A stretch of 64,000 bases of DNA from Planctomycetota bacterium (GTDB lineage: Bacteria > Planctomycetota > Phycisphaerae > Phycisphaerales > UBA1924). Numbering within the stretch: position 1 is the first letter of the stretch; every line of letters begins with the position of its first letter. The notes below the pieces were generated by a model that saw nothing but the letters and a program-made list of their open reading frames with translations, had not been told where the DNA came from and searched no databases. The position numbers and the translations under genes are program-made. The stretch spans positions 1,472,796 through 1,536,795 of the forward strand of contig CP053450.1 of the NCBI GenBank assembly GCA_013285505.1, given 5' to 3'. Below are positions 25,537-33,133 of this stretch, in pieces.

Positions 25537-26781
25537 ATGAGCACCACACCCAACCGGCCGTCCGCTGTCCCCTCCCATCTCGACCGTCGCGGCTTCCTCG
25601 CAGCGGCCGCGGTCTCGGCCGCGGGGGCTGCGGGGGCCTCCGGCAGAGCCCCAAGCGTCAGCGCCGGGCTGCCTTTGCCCTCCCCCCGCCCCCTCGCCCC
25701 CGGCGACGACCACCGCGGCCCGTGCGTCATCGCCTCGGGCAACGGCCGCCAGACCGTCCAACTCGCCTTCGACCTCATGGCCAAGGGCGGCCGCCCGGTC
25801 GAGTGCTGCGTGCGGGGGGTCAAGCTCGTCGAGGACGACCCCAACGACATGTCCGTCGGCTACGGCGGGCTGCCCAACGAGGACGGCGTCATCCAGCTCG
25901 ACGCGGCCTGCATGGACGGCCCGCTGCACAAGGCCGGCTCGGTCGGGTGCATCGAGAACATCAAGAACCCGGCCAGCGTCGCGCTCGAGGTCCTCCGCCG
26001 CACCGACCACGTGATGCTCGTCGGCGAAGGGGCCACGCGGTTCGCCGTCCGCATGGGCTTCAAGGAGGAGGACCTTCACACCGAGAAGTCGCGCAACGCC
26101 TGGAAGCGCTGGCGGGCCAACCTCAACGACGGCGACAAGTGGCTCGACCAGGACCAGATCATCAACTTCCCCGAGCCGTGGCGGCAGAGCGACCGCGGCA
26201 TCGGTTCCATAGAGCCCCTCGCGCAAGCGAGGGGAACGGGCGGCGGGCGTTCCACACAACAGGGCGGCGGGCTTTCCAGCCCGCCAAACGACCACATCTC
26301 CTTCGACCCCTTCGGCAACCCCCACACCTACGGCACCATCCACTGCTCGGCGACCAACGCCGACCAGGACGTCGGCTGCTGCACCACCACCAGCGGCCTG
26401 AGCTGGAAGCTGCCCGGCCGCGTGGGCGACTCACCACTGATCGGCGCGGGGCTCTACTGCGACAACGCCGTCGGCTCGGCCGGGGCCACCGGGCGGGGCG
26501 AGAGCGTCATCCAGACTCTCGGCTCGTTCTGGATCGTCGAGGCGATGGCCAACGGCATGAGCCCGACCGAGGCGTGCCTGGCCGCGTGCAAGCGGATCGT
26601 GGACCGCACCCGCGAGCCGCGGATGTTCAACGAGAACAAGCGGCCGCGGTTCAGCGTGACGTTCTACGCCGTGCGCAAGGACGGGGCCTACGGCACGGCG
26701 AGCATCCTCAAGGGCGGCCACGCGGCGGTGTGCGTGGGCGAGGGGGCGGTGCGGGTCAACAGCGAGTTCCTGTACGAGTAG
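25537..26781 (+). CDS. N4-(beta-N-acetylglucosaminyl)-L-asparaginase (glycosylasparaginase), TAT-exported
   Basis: 414 residues from ATG 25537. A twin-arginine signal ('LDRRGFLAAAAVSAAG') directs folded export. The N-terminal nucleophile fold follows: the alpha part includes 'DPNDMSVGYGGLPNEDGVIQLDA', then autocleavage is expected before Thr267 in YGTIHC, releasing a beta subunit with 'GLSWKLPGRVGDSPLIGAGLYCDN' and the substrate-binding Gly/Arg set. It cleaves GlcNAc-Asn from N-linked glycopeptides. Residues about 225-251, just ahead of the cleavage site, are encoded by a palindromic repeat element inserted in frame (separate entry). Confidence 0.92.
   Translation: MSTTPNRPSAVPSHLDRRGFLAAAAVSAAGAAGASGRAPSVSAGLPLPSPRPLAPGDDHRGPCVIASGNGRQTVQLAFDLMAKGGRPVECCVRGVKLVEDDPNDMSVGYGGLPNEDGVIQLDAACMDGPLHKAGSVGCIENIKNPASVALEVLRRTDHVMLVGEGATRFAVRMGFKEEDLHTEKSRNAWKRWRANLNDGDKWLDQDQIINFPEPWRQSDRGIGSIEPLAQARGTGGGRSTQQGGGLSSPPNDHISFDPFGNPHTYGTIHCSATNADQDVGCCTTTSGLSWKLPGRVGDSPLIGAGLYCDNAVGSAGATGRGESVIQTLGSFWIVEAMANGMSPTEACLAACKRIVDRTREPRMFNENKRPRFSVTFYAVRKDGAYGTASILKGGHAAVCVGEGAVRVNSEFLYE
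26207..26290 (+). repeat. REP-like palindromic element inserted in the glycosylasparaginase gene
   Basis: Two perfect hairpins: CCCCTCGC-GCAA-GCGAGGGG at 26215-26234 and GGCGGGCT-TTCC-AGCCCGCC at 26266-26285, both 8-bp stems with 4-base loops. The stretch encodes a Gly/Ser/Thr-rich peptide without resemblance to the enzyme family, and keeps the frame. Confidence 0.7.
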
Positions 26782-26835
26782 GCCCCGCCGCGACGAACAA
26801 GGCCCTCCGCGACGAACAGCGCCCGCCGCGGAAGG

Positions 26836-26861
26836 AGGCCCAACGCGCCAGCGTGGGCTTG
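26836..26861 (+). repeat. Left inverted repeat of the SUKH/lipoprotein island
   Basis: A 26-bp imperfect palindrome with arms GCCCAACGC and GCGTGGGC. Its reverse complement occurs at 28738-28763 with one mismatch. Between them lie the SUKH-like and lipoprotein genes. Confidence 0.7.
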
Positions 26862-27008
26862 GAAGGCAGAACACAGAGCACGCAAAGCACAGAGCCCGAA
26901 GCGCAAGCGAGGAGCCGGCTTCACCGCCGAGACGCCGAGAACGCTGACGAAAGGCAGAACGCGGAGACGCGGAGACCAAACGCGGAGGGGCGGAGGGGAA
27001 AGGCGGGA
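26862..27008 (+). repeat. Purine-rich degenerate repeat tract
   Basis: Short degenerate units such as ACACAGAGC, ACGCAAAGC and ACGCGGAG recur with about 8-10 base periods. No gene is supported here. The related stretch 28660-28730 carries the same words on the other strand. Confidence 0.5.
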
Positions 27009-27160
27009 CTGGAACACGAAGGCCGCGAAGGGCACGAAGGAAGGCGCTGAGGCGTTCCGACCGTGCCACCAAGATCAGCTTTGGGATCTTGGTGCGTGTG
27101 GGGTGGATACTGAGGAGGCACCAAGGAGCGGCGCAGAGCAGCCGCAGCTTGGTGGCACGG
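27009..27160 (+). repeat. Twin-hairpin repeat element, copy 1
   Basis: The 100-bp core (27061-27160) starts with CCGTGCCACCAAG and ends with its inverse CTTGGTGGCACGG. Each half is itself a hairpin closed by ACCAAG/CTTGGT (27068-27093 and 27116-27156). It is preceded by GAACACGAAGGCCGCGAAGG. A second, more worn copy lies at 27706-27890, on the other side of the SUKH-like gene, in the same orientation. Confidence 0.7.
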
Positions 27161-27218
27161 GGCCGGTGGTGTTGAAGCGCGCCGCCGCGGGATTGACCGA
27201 CCGCTGGAGGGGACAACG

Positions 27219-27641
27219 GTGACGCCGCTCGAACGACTCAAAGCATCGCCGGACTTCGTTCGGCAGACCGAGCCGGTGGATATCGCAGAAGCCGAGGCCC
27301 TCGTCGGCCATGCCCTGCCGGACGACCTCCGCGATCTGCTGTCCACCTGTGCGGAGTTCCGGGCGTTCTTCGGCGAGAACTACTTCTGGCTCAATCCCGT
27401 CCGCGAGTTCATCGAGATCAACACCAATGCCGACATCCGCGAGTGCTACCCGGGTCAACTGATCTTCGCCAGTTCGGGGGGCGGGGAGTACTACGCGCTC
27501 AACACCACCGTCGCGCCGCCGCGGTACGCCGTGGTGCCGGCGATCGGCGGGCCGGAGGACGCGATCGACCAGGGCCCCTCACTGAATCACTTGCTGGAGC
27601 GGCTGGAGCAGGACCGACTGTTCGACGAGCCGCCGGAGTAG
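27219..27641 (+). CDS. SMI1/KNR4 (SUKH)-like protein
   Basis: A 140-residue protein starting at GTG 27219 with GGAGG 7 bases upstream. The pattern 'IAEAEALVGHALPDDLRDLL', then 'PGQLIFASSGGGEYYALNT', and a C-terminal 'LNHLLERLEQDRLF' helix follow the SUKH fold. Family members are often immunity proteins against contact-dependent or secreted toxins, but some have housekeeping roles. No toxin gene is visible beside it. It stands alone inside repeat-rich DNA, which supports acquisition as a mobile cargo gene. Confidence 0.65.
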   Translation: MTPLERLKASPDFVRQTEPVDIAEAEALVGHALPDDLRDLLSTCAEFRAFFGENYFWLNPVREFIEINTNADIRECYPGQLIFASSGGGEYYALNTTVAPPRYAVVPAIGGPEDAIDQGPSLNHLLERLEQDRLFDEPPE

Positions 27642-27705
27642 GACCGCGTTGCGCAGGCTGTGAGTGGTGTCCTGGGGTAAGTGGGGCGGGTGCCGAGGTT
27701 TGGAA

Positions 27706-27890
27706 TCGGAACACGAAGGCCGCGAAGAACACGAAGGGGGCGGAACGCGAGGGTCGCAAAGACGAACGCAAACCGCGGCACACCGGCGTTCCGACCGTGC
27801 CACCAAGATCAGCTTTGGGATCTTGGTGCGTGTGGGGTGGGCGTTGCGGAGGCACCAAGGGGCGGCTAAGAGCAGTCGCACCTTCATCGC
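27706..27890 (+). repeat. Twin-hairpin repeat element, copy 2 (degenerate)
   Basis: Nearly identical to copy 1 for about 55 bases from GTTCCGACCGTGCCACCAAG (27789 on) through the first hairpin, then diverging; the right terminal repeat is worn. The same GAACACGAAGGCCGCGAAG leader precedes it. No gene is supported between 27642 and 28044. Confidence 0.6.
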
Positions 27891-27994
27891 ACGAGGTGAG
27901 AAAGCTTGGTGCCACTTGCCTGAAGCACCCGGCTACGGGCCTTGCCACCACGCCGAGGCCCAAGTACACTTTCGGGGTACCGTGATACCTTGGA

Positions 27995-28023
27995 TTGATT
28001 GCATTGCTATCTCGTTGTAGAAC
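27995..28023 (+). promoter_or_regulatory. Candidate promoter of the lipoprotein gene
   Basis: TTGATT (27995-28000), a 17-base spacer and TAGAAC (28018-28023) lie in AT-richer DNA just before the lipoprotein gene. Confidence 0.4.
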
Positions 28024-28044
28024 CGCGATGAATCTGGTGGTGGC

Positions 28045-28587
28045 ATGGAATGGAGCAGCGCGATGACCGGCAATCTTCGAATAGTCACCCTGTTGGTCCT
28101 TTCGGTCTTCCTGCTCAACGGTTGCTCCAATGAGTCCGCGCCGAGCGGTGATTCGTCGGCAGGGAATGAGACTCCCGCGGATCCTGCCGCTGCGTTTCAG
28201 AATCTCGCGGACACCATCGTGCGTGTGATGAACGCCGATGGTCGCATGCAAGGGGAGCTGACCGTGGTCGAGGCGGCCTTCCAGCCGGATGCTGTCTCGA
28301 CGCAGCCCGGCGCGGCTGTGGGGACGATCGTCTTGGCGTATCAGTCTAAGGATGTGGAACCGGCGTTCGCCTGCCGCGTGACGCTGACCATGGAGAACGC
28401 GATCGGGTCATGGGACTTTGACCCGCAAGGCCGCCGTATGTCGGATTACGAATCCCCGCTGCAGTCCGGTTCTGCTGACGCTTTCAATCGCCAAGTGGGC
28501 CAACACACCGATGTCATCCGCAACGTCATGGATGACCACTGGTTCAAGAGCGAGATCATGAAGGCCGTGGTGGCGCCCAAGCCGTAA
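28045..28587 (+). CDS. Hypothetical lipoprotein of the repeat island
   Basis: 180 residues from ATG 28045; ATG 28063 in the same frame gives a more compact signal peptide. The signal ends in LLNGC, a lipobox. The mature protein has a short Ser/Ala linker and a domain with 'FQNLADTIVRVMNADGRMQGELTVVEAAF', 'GTIVLAYQSKDVEPAFACRVTLTM' and a helical C-terminus. No family is recognised. Its codons are less GC-biased than those of the flanking genes, suggesting transfer. Confidence 0.65.
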   Translation: MEWSSAMTGNLRIVTLLVLSVFLLNGCSNESAPSGDSSAGNETPADPAAAFQNLADTIVRVMNADGRMQGELTVVEAAFQPDAVSTQPGAAVGTIVLAYQSKDVEPAFACRVTLTMENAIGSWDFDPQGRRMSDYESPLQSGSADAFNRQVGQHTDVIRNVMDDHWFKSEIMKAVVAPKP

Positions 28588-28737
28588 GATAGGGTATCGC
28601 AAACGAGCCCGGCTCTGGCCACGCGGAGCTGTGGCATAGGCACTTTCTCGTCTTGTCCCTTTCTGTGCCTCTGTGTTCAACCCTCCCCGACTTGCCTCCG
28701 CGTCCTCCGTGACCTCCGCGTTCCTGCCTGCCGTGAA

Positions 28738-28763
28738 CAAGCCCACGCTCGCGCGTTGGGCCT
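28738..28763 (-). repeat. Right inverted repeat of the SUKH/lipoprotein island
   Basis: Reverse complement of 26836-26861 with 25 of 26 bases equal. The surrounding degenerate units (28660-28730, words such as CCGCGTCCTCCGTGACC) are also the reverse complement of the type seen on the left side. Confidence 0.7.
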
Positions 28764-28798
28764 CTTTCCCCGGCAAGTGCCCAGTACCCAGTACCCCG

Positions 28799-28875
28799 TG
28801 CCCAATGCCCAATGCCCAATGCCCAATGCCCAATGCCCAATGCCTAGTGCCAAATGCCTAGTGCCCAACGCCCAG
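28799..28875 (+). repeat. 7-bp tandem repeat array
   Basis: Eleven consecutive heptamers: six exact TGCCCAA units followed by variants (TGCCTAG, TGCCAAA, TGCCTAG, TGCCCAA, CGCCCAG). The stretch from 28588 to 28923 otherwise holds only degenerate repeats and no gene. Confidence 0.8.
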
Positions 28876-28923
28876 TACCTCCTGCCCGCTCCCCGCTCGC
28901 GCTTCGGCTCCGCGGGAGAATGC

Positions 28924-28952
28924 TTGGATCTCGCCGCGGTTGCCACTATTCT
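28924..28952 (+). promoter_or_regulatory. Promoter of the dockerin-like gene, leaderless geometry
   Basis: TTGGAT (28924-28929), 17-base spacer, TATTCT (28947-28952). The ATG at 28959 follows after 6 bases, so transcription should begin at or next to the start codon. Confidence 0.55.
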
Positions 28953-28958
28953 GGGCGC

Positions 28959-29735
28959 ATGATCCATCACACCCGCACCGGAACCGCCCTGGCGATCTGC
29001 TGTGCCGCCGGGGCGGCGTTCGCCCAGCCCGCGGAACTGCTCACCAATGGCGGCTTCGAGTCGGGCGATCTGACCGCCTGGGTCTCGGTCCCGGACGAGG
29101 GGGCCGTGACGGAGGGCCGCTCGGAGCCGGACTGCGGGTACATGAACCCGCACACGCCCTTCGCCGGCCGGTACTTCTTCTCCTGCGCGGTGGGCGACGG
29201 CACCCCGCCCGGCACCGCGTTCGTCCGCATCCGCCAGGCGGTGGACATCACCGCCGAGCCGCTGATCGCGCTGGGCAACTCGTTCGTCATCGCGAGCTGC
29301 CGCGTGAGCGGGGCGACGGGCTGCAACGGCATCCCGAGCGACGACCTGGCGCGGGTCACTGTCGAGCACCGGCGCGACGGCGACACGGGCGACCTGCTGC
29401 AGGTCTCGGTCTCCGATGCCCTCGACCCCGCACCCGGCGCGTGGCGACCGCTCGAGGTCCGCGAGCCGCTCGCGGACGGTGCCGACACCCTCATCTACGA
29501 GTTCGAGGGCGAGCTCGACGCGGGGTTCGCCTCGATCGACCTCGGCGTGGACGACACCTCGCTCCGGCTCTGCCACGCCGACCTCAACGGTGACCTGGTC
29601 GTGAACACCCAGGACGTGCTGCAGCTGCTCAACCTCTACCAGTCCCGCGACCCGCGGATCGACTTCAACCTCGACGGGCAGATCAACACCTCGGACATCC
29701 TCGTGTACCTCAACCTCTGGCAGTCCAGGTGCTGA
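28959..29735 (+). CDS. Secreted protein with dockerin-like C-terminal repeats
   Basis: 258 residues from ATG 28959. Signal peptide (1-22, ending FAQ). Residues 27-190 open with 'LLTNGGFESGDLTAWVS', the start of a carbohydrate-binding-like jelly roll. The C-terminus has two calcium-binding dockerin-type loops: 'DLNGDLVVNTQDVLQLLNLY' and 'DFNLDGQINTSDILVYLNLW', followed by Gln-Ser-Arg-Cys. Such tails are frequent in Phycisphaerae exported proteins and may mediate surface assembly. Mobile-repeat DNA lies just upstream. Confidence 0.85.
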   Translation: MIHHTRTGTALAICCAAGAAFAQPAELLTNGGFESGDLTAWVSVPDEGAVTEGRSEPDCGYMNPHTPFAGRYFFSCAVGDGTPPGTAFVRIRQAVDITAEPLIALGNSFVIASCRVSGATGCNGIPSDDLARVTVEHRRDGDTGDLLQVSVSDALDPAPGAWRPLEVREPLADGADTLIYEFEGELDAGFASIDLGVDDTSLRLCHADLNGDLVVNTQDVLQLLNLYQSRDPRIDFNLDGQINTSDILVYLNLWQSRC

Positions 29736-30081
29736 CCGGCGTTGCCCGCGTCCACGGCTGCGTGACAGACCATGCACGCGAGTGGCACGCCGCAGCCCCG
29801 TTCGGCGTCGCCACGCGAGCCCGAGCCGGCGGGACGGTCCTCTCGCCGCGCGCCGAGCAGTCCCCGTGCCCCGAGCGCAAGAACGCCAGCGCGTCGGGCG
29901 TGCCGACCCAGCCGCCGAAGTTGCCGGAGACGCGGTCGGTGTCCGGCATCACGACCGAGGCGTTCGAGGTCGGGATGATGGCGAGCTCCTGGAACCGGGC
30001 GCCGAACATCGGGACGCCGAAGATCGGGACGTTGCGGATCTCGTCCGGCCACCGCGCGAGCGGCGGTTGCCCGATGCACCC
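29710..30081 (-). pseudogene. Coding remnant without a start, downstream of the DUF305 gene
   Basis: From about 30081 the minus strand reads 'GQPPLARWPDEIRNVPIFGV', then 'ELAIIPTSNASVVMPDTDRVSG' and 'GTPDALAFLRSGHGD', with G or C at nearly every third position, as in real genes here. There is no start codon in frame before 30009, and the last part loses coding character. It overlaps the end of the dockerin-like gene. It is probably the end of a gene broken by a deletion or frameshift. No family recognised. Confidence 0.35.
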
Positions 30082-30092
30082 GGGGCGCGGGG

Positions 30093-30590
30093 CTACTCGC
30101 CGTCCTCCGCCTCCAGGTCCGCGATGAGCCGCTTCATCTCGGCGATCTCGCGGCGCTGCGCGTCGATGATGCCGTCGGCCAGCTCACGCACGCGCGGGTC
30201 AGAGATCTCGGCCCGCTCGCTGGTCAGGATCGCGATCGAGTGGTGGGGGATCATCGCCCGCATGTACGAGACATCCTGCACCGTGGTCTGGCTGCGCACA
30301 AGGTAGAGCGACACGCAGAAGACCGCGATGCTCGCGGCATAGACGGCCAGATTGGCCGCGGTCTTCTTGTACATGTGCAGCATGAACGTGAGCATGACCA
30401 CCGCCATCGTCGCGCCCATCAGCAGGGCCATGTACGCGCGGGTCTCGCTCCAGAACACGTGGTCGAGCGTGTACGTGTTCAGGTACATCAGGCCCATCAT
30501 CACGGCCGTCGATGTGGCGATCATCGCCGCGAAACGCCCGTACGGCGGGAGCGGTGGGGAGCGGTGCGTAGTGTCGGTGTGGGTGTCCAT
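30093..30590 (-). CDS. Membrane protein with DUF305 domain
   Basis: 165 residues from ATG 30590, chosen because GGAGGA lies 9 bases upstream. Three hydrophobic segments (about residues 18-40, 50-70 and 78-97) precede a soluble C-terminal part with 'SYMRAMIPHHSIAILTSERAEI' and 'ELADGIIDAQRREIAEMKRLI', the ferritin-like DUF305 helices with the HH pair. DUF305 proteins often accompany copper or oxidative stress genes. The topology is inferred from hydrophobicity. Confidence 0.8.
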   Translation of the reverse strand: MDTHTDTTHRSPPLPPYGRFAAMIATSTAVMMGLMYLNTYTLDHVFWSETRAYMALLMGATMAVVMLTFMLHMYKKTAANLAVYAASIAVFCVSLYLVRSQTTVQDVSYMRAMIPHHSIAILTSERAEISDPRVRELADGIIDAQRREIAEMKRLIADLEAEDGE

Positions 30591-30771
30591 GGGGAGTGGT
30601 CCTCCGTGGGCTTGGTCTGCCGGGTCGGATGAGCGGAAGAACAAACGGCCGGCCGCGTGTGTTCACAGCGACCGACCGCTCGAAGGGGTCTCAGATGAAG
30701 AGCCCACTCGCCGCCCCGGGCACCGCGTCGGGACCGGGGCGGTGGGGGCGGTGGGGGAGTCGTGGGGGTCG

Positions 30772-30975
30772 CTAGCAGTTGCAGGCGTGGCAGAAGGACT
30801 CGACTTCCTTCTCCGCCTCCTCGCGGCTCTTGCCGTACCGCTCCTGGATCTTCCCGGCGAGCTGGTCGGCGCGACCCTCGATGACGTCAAGGTCGTCGTT
30901 GGTGAGCTTGCCCCATTGCTCCTGCACCTTGCCGCGGAACTGTCTCCAATTGCCTTTCAGTTGATCGGTGTTCAT
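30772..30975 (-). CDS. CsbD-family stress protein with Cys-rich tail
   Basis: 67 residues from ATG 30975 (AAGGAAAG upstream). The sequence 'MNTDQLKGNWRQFRGKVQEQWGKLTNDDLD' and 'GRADQLAGKIQERYGKSREEAEKEVE' is the CsbD family, small helical proteins induced in stationary or general stress. Unusually it ends in FCHACNC, three Cys and one His that could bind a metal. Confidence 0.88.
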   Translation of the reverse strand: MNTDQLKGNWRQFRGKVQEQWGKLTNDDLDVIEGRADQLAGKIQERYGKSREEAEKEVESFCHACNC

Positions 30976-31216
30976 GTCGCTTTCCTTTCTGCCGGGTGTG
31001 GTCACGGTTCGCCCCGTGCGTCCCGACACAGGGATATTGGCCCCCGCGGATGAGGCGGTGCTGACGCGTACGTGATTCGAGATTCATCCGGGATCGTGGC
31101 GTCGGTGGGGGCTCGGTGGGGGGCGTCAGTGTGTGTGGGGGGTCGCGGGCCCGGCCGAACCCCTATCATCCGGCCGCTCCGAATCCGATCCCTGCCTGAT
31201 GACCGAATAGACCCCC

Positions 31217-32379
31217 ATGCTCACACGTTCCCTTTCCATGCGAATCACACAGTTTGTCATCGGGCTGGTCGGCGGCGGCGTGCTGACGGTGGGGGTTTTG
31301 GCCGCGCTCGGCATCCTGCCGCTCCGCACCTCGATCGCCGGGCCGCAGAGCACCTTCGTGCTGCAGCCCGCGTCCGCCCAGCCCGCCCATGCCCCAGCCA
31401 TCGATCCAGAGGATGATCCCGACGTGACCGCCCACACAACCGCGAAGAAGTACTCCAAGTCCGCCTACGACGTCACCCCGCTGCCCCGCGACGAGGTCGA
31501 ACGCCTCGCCAGCACGCTCGACGAGGAGACCTACCGCATCACCCAGAAGGCCGGCACCGAGCCCGCCTTCTGCGGCACGCTGCTCGACAACAAAAAGGAT
31601 GGCGTCTACTGCTGCGTCGTCTGCGGCCTGCCGCTCTTTACCAGCGAGCACAAGTTCACCTCCGGCTCCGGCTGGCCCAGCTTCTACACCACCTTCGACC
31701 GCGAGCACGTGGTCGGCAAGGAGGACCGCTCGCTGGGCATGGTCCGCGTCGAGATCGAGTGCGCCCGCTGCACCGCCCACCTCGGGCACGTCTTCGACGA
31801 CGGGCCGGAGCCCACCGGGATGCGGTTCTGCCTGAACTCGGCCTCCCTGACGTTCTACGAGAACGGCGAGGAGCGCCCGCCGCAGAGCATGCCGATCGCG
31901 ACCGAGACGGCCTACTTCGCCGGCGGCTGCTTCTGGGGGATCGAGCACTACTTCCAGAAGGGCGAGGGCGTGATCAACGCCGTGAGCGGCTACATGCAGG
32001 GCAAGACCGAGGACCCGACCTACAAGGAAGTCAGCTACGAGGACACCGGCCACGCCGAGGCGGTCATGGTGGTCTTCGACCCCAAGGTGATCAGCTACGA
32101 ACGGCTCCTCAAGGCCTTCTTCGACATGCACGACCCGACCCAGCTCAACCGGCAGGGGCCGGACGTGGGCAGCCAGTACCGGTCCGGGATCTACACCACC
32201 AGCGAGGCCCAGCTTGCCGCGGCCCGGTCGTACGTGCAGCAGCTGCAGGCCGACGGCCGGTTCGACCGGCCCATCGTGACCGAGATCGAGCCCGCCGAGA
32301 CGTTCTACGCGGCTGAGGACTACCACCAGGACTACATCGAGACGACAGGCCGGGCCTGCCACGTCAAAACCCCTGGTGA
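31217..32379 (+). CDS. msrBA: Fused peptide methionine sulfoxide reductase MsrB-MsrA, membrane-anchored (frameshift at the end)
   Basis: From ATG 31217 an N-terminal hydrophobic anchor (about 12-32) leads to MsrB (about 75-205): Cys pairs in 'CCVVCG' and 'ECARCTAHLGHVFDDGP', catalytic Cys205 in RFCLNS. MsrA follows (about 225-385) with catalytic Cys238 in GGCFWG and 'ISYERLLKAFFDMHDPTQLNRQGPD'. It repairs oxidised Met(R) and Met(S) residues in the cell envelope. As read, the frame runs on into the tRNA gene; one extra C in the CCCC run at 32370-32373 would give Thr-Pro-Trp and TGA 32377-32379, the usual end, so the gene probably ends there. Confidence 0.92.
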
Positions 32380-32535
32380 GGGCCCCCGTCCCTCCCGCGA
32401 GGCCCGCCCGGCGGCACTCGCCCCTCAAGAACGCCAGCCCACCCCCTCTAGACTCCCCGCCTGCTGGGGCAGATACTACGGGGCTGCCCCCGGACCGCCA
32501 CGGGGCCGGCCCCGGGGCCCTGTGCCCGGGCAGAT

Positions 32536-32608
32536 GCCACCTTAGCTCAGTTGGTAGAGCGGAGCTTTCGTAAAGCTCAGGTCGCGAGTTCGAGTCTCGC
32601 AGGTGGCT
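32536..32608 (+). tRNA. tRNA-Thr(CGT)
   Basis: A 73-base cloverleaf: acceptor GCCACCT pairing with AGGTGGC, D arm GCTC..GAGC, anticodon arm GAGCT-TTCGTAA-AGCTC with anticodon CGT at loop positions 3-5, variable AGGTC, T arm GCGAG-TTCGAGT-CTCGC, discriminator T. CCA is not encoded. Anticodon CGT reads ACG (threonine). Confidence 0.95.
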
Positions 32609-33133
32609 TTGGCAGGACCGGGTCCGGACAGGACCCGAGCGGAACAGGCTCCCCAGTTCCCGCCCTCCCCCAAACCGCAGCGTGTCCGGATGGTGCCTCC
32701 CCGCGGGCCGGCGTCCCACGCGCCGACGCGGCCAGATTCGCGGGGCTCCGCGACCGTGGCGAGCTCTGCGGCGTGAGGGGAATCCCTCGATCAGTGACGT
32801 GCCTGATGCCGGTATGCAGATCGCCTAAGGCGGTGCTCCGTAGCAAGTTGTCTTGAATGCTGGTCGTGTGGTGACGGGCGCGACAGCTTTGGGCATTACA
32901 TTAGATATAGGGGTTTGCGACATTCCGGATGCAATAGTCACGCATTGAGTGGTTCCGGACACCGCGCCCTCGATCGACGGCGAGCGAACCTCAGTGATCG
33001 CAGCCCGAAGCGATGATCATTCGCCGTTCAGCAAAGACACTGCCCGAGCCCGTTTTGGACATGCTCCGCCGAGGGGTTCACCCCAAGATGCGGAGAGTCG
33101 CACCTCAGAACGTGATATGGTACGATCTTAGGT
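32609..33133 (+). other. Intergenic stretch before the T2SS operon, no gene seen
   Basis: 525 bases without a convincing gene. It includes an AT-richer patch (32890-32945) and a small GGGG/CCCC hairpin near 33074-33085. A TACGAT ends 7 bases before the gspD ATG, a possible -10 for a leaderless operon start, but no -35 is clear. Confidence 0.5.

Noticed and set aside
26862..27060. Arg/Glu-rich open frames in the purine-rich repeat tract
   Set aside because: They are read from degenerate short repeats in several frames, have no ribosome site and no protein-like composition.
27061..27890. Integron attC sites around the SUKH-like gene
   Set aside because: Repeats are palindromic and flank one gene, but no GTTRRRY/RYYYAAC core pairs are found and there is no integrase in the window.
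28799..28875. CRISPR-like array
   Set aside because: Units are 7 bases long and directly adjacent without spacers; no cas gene is near.
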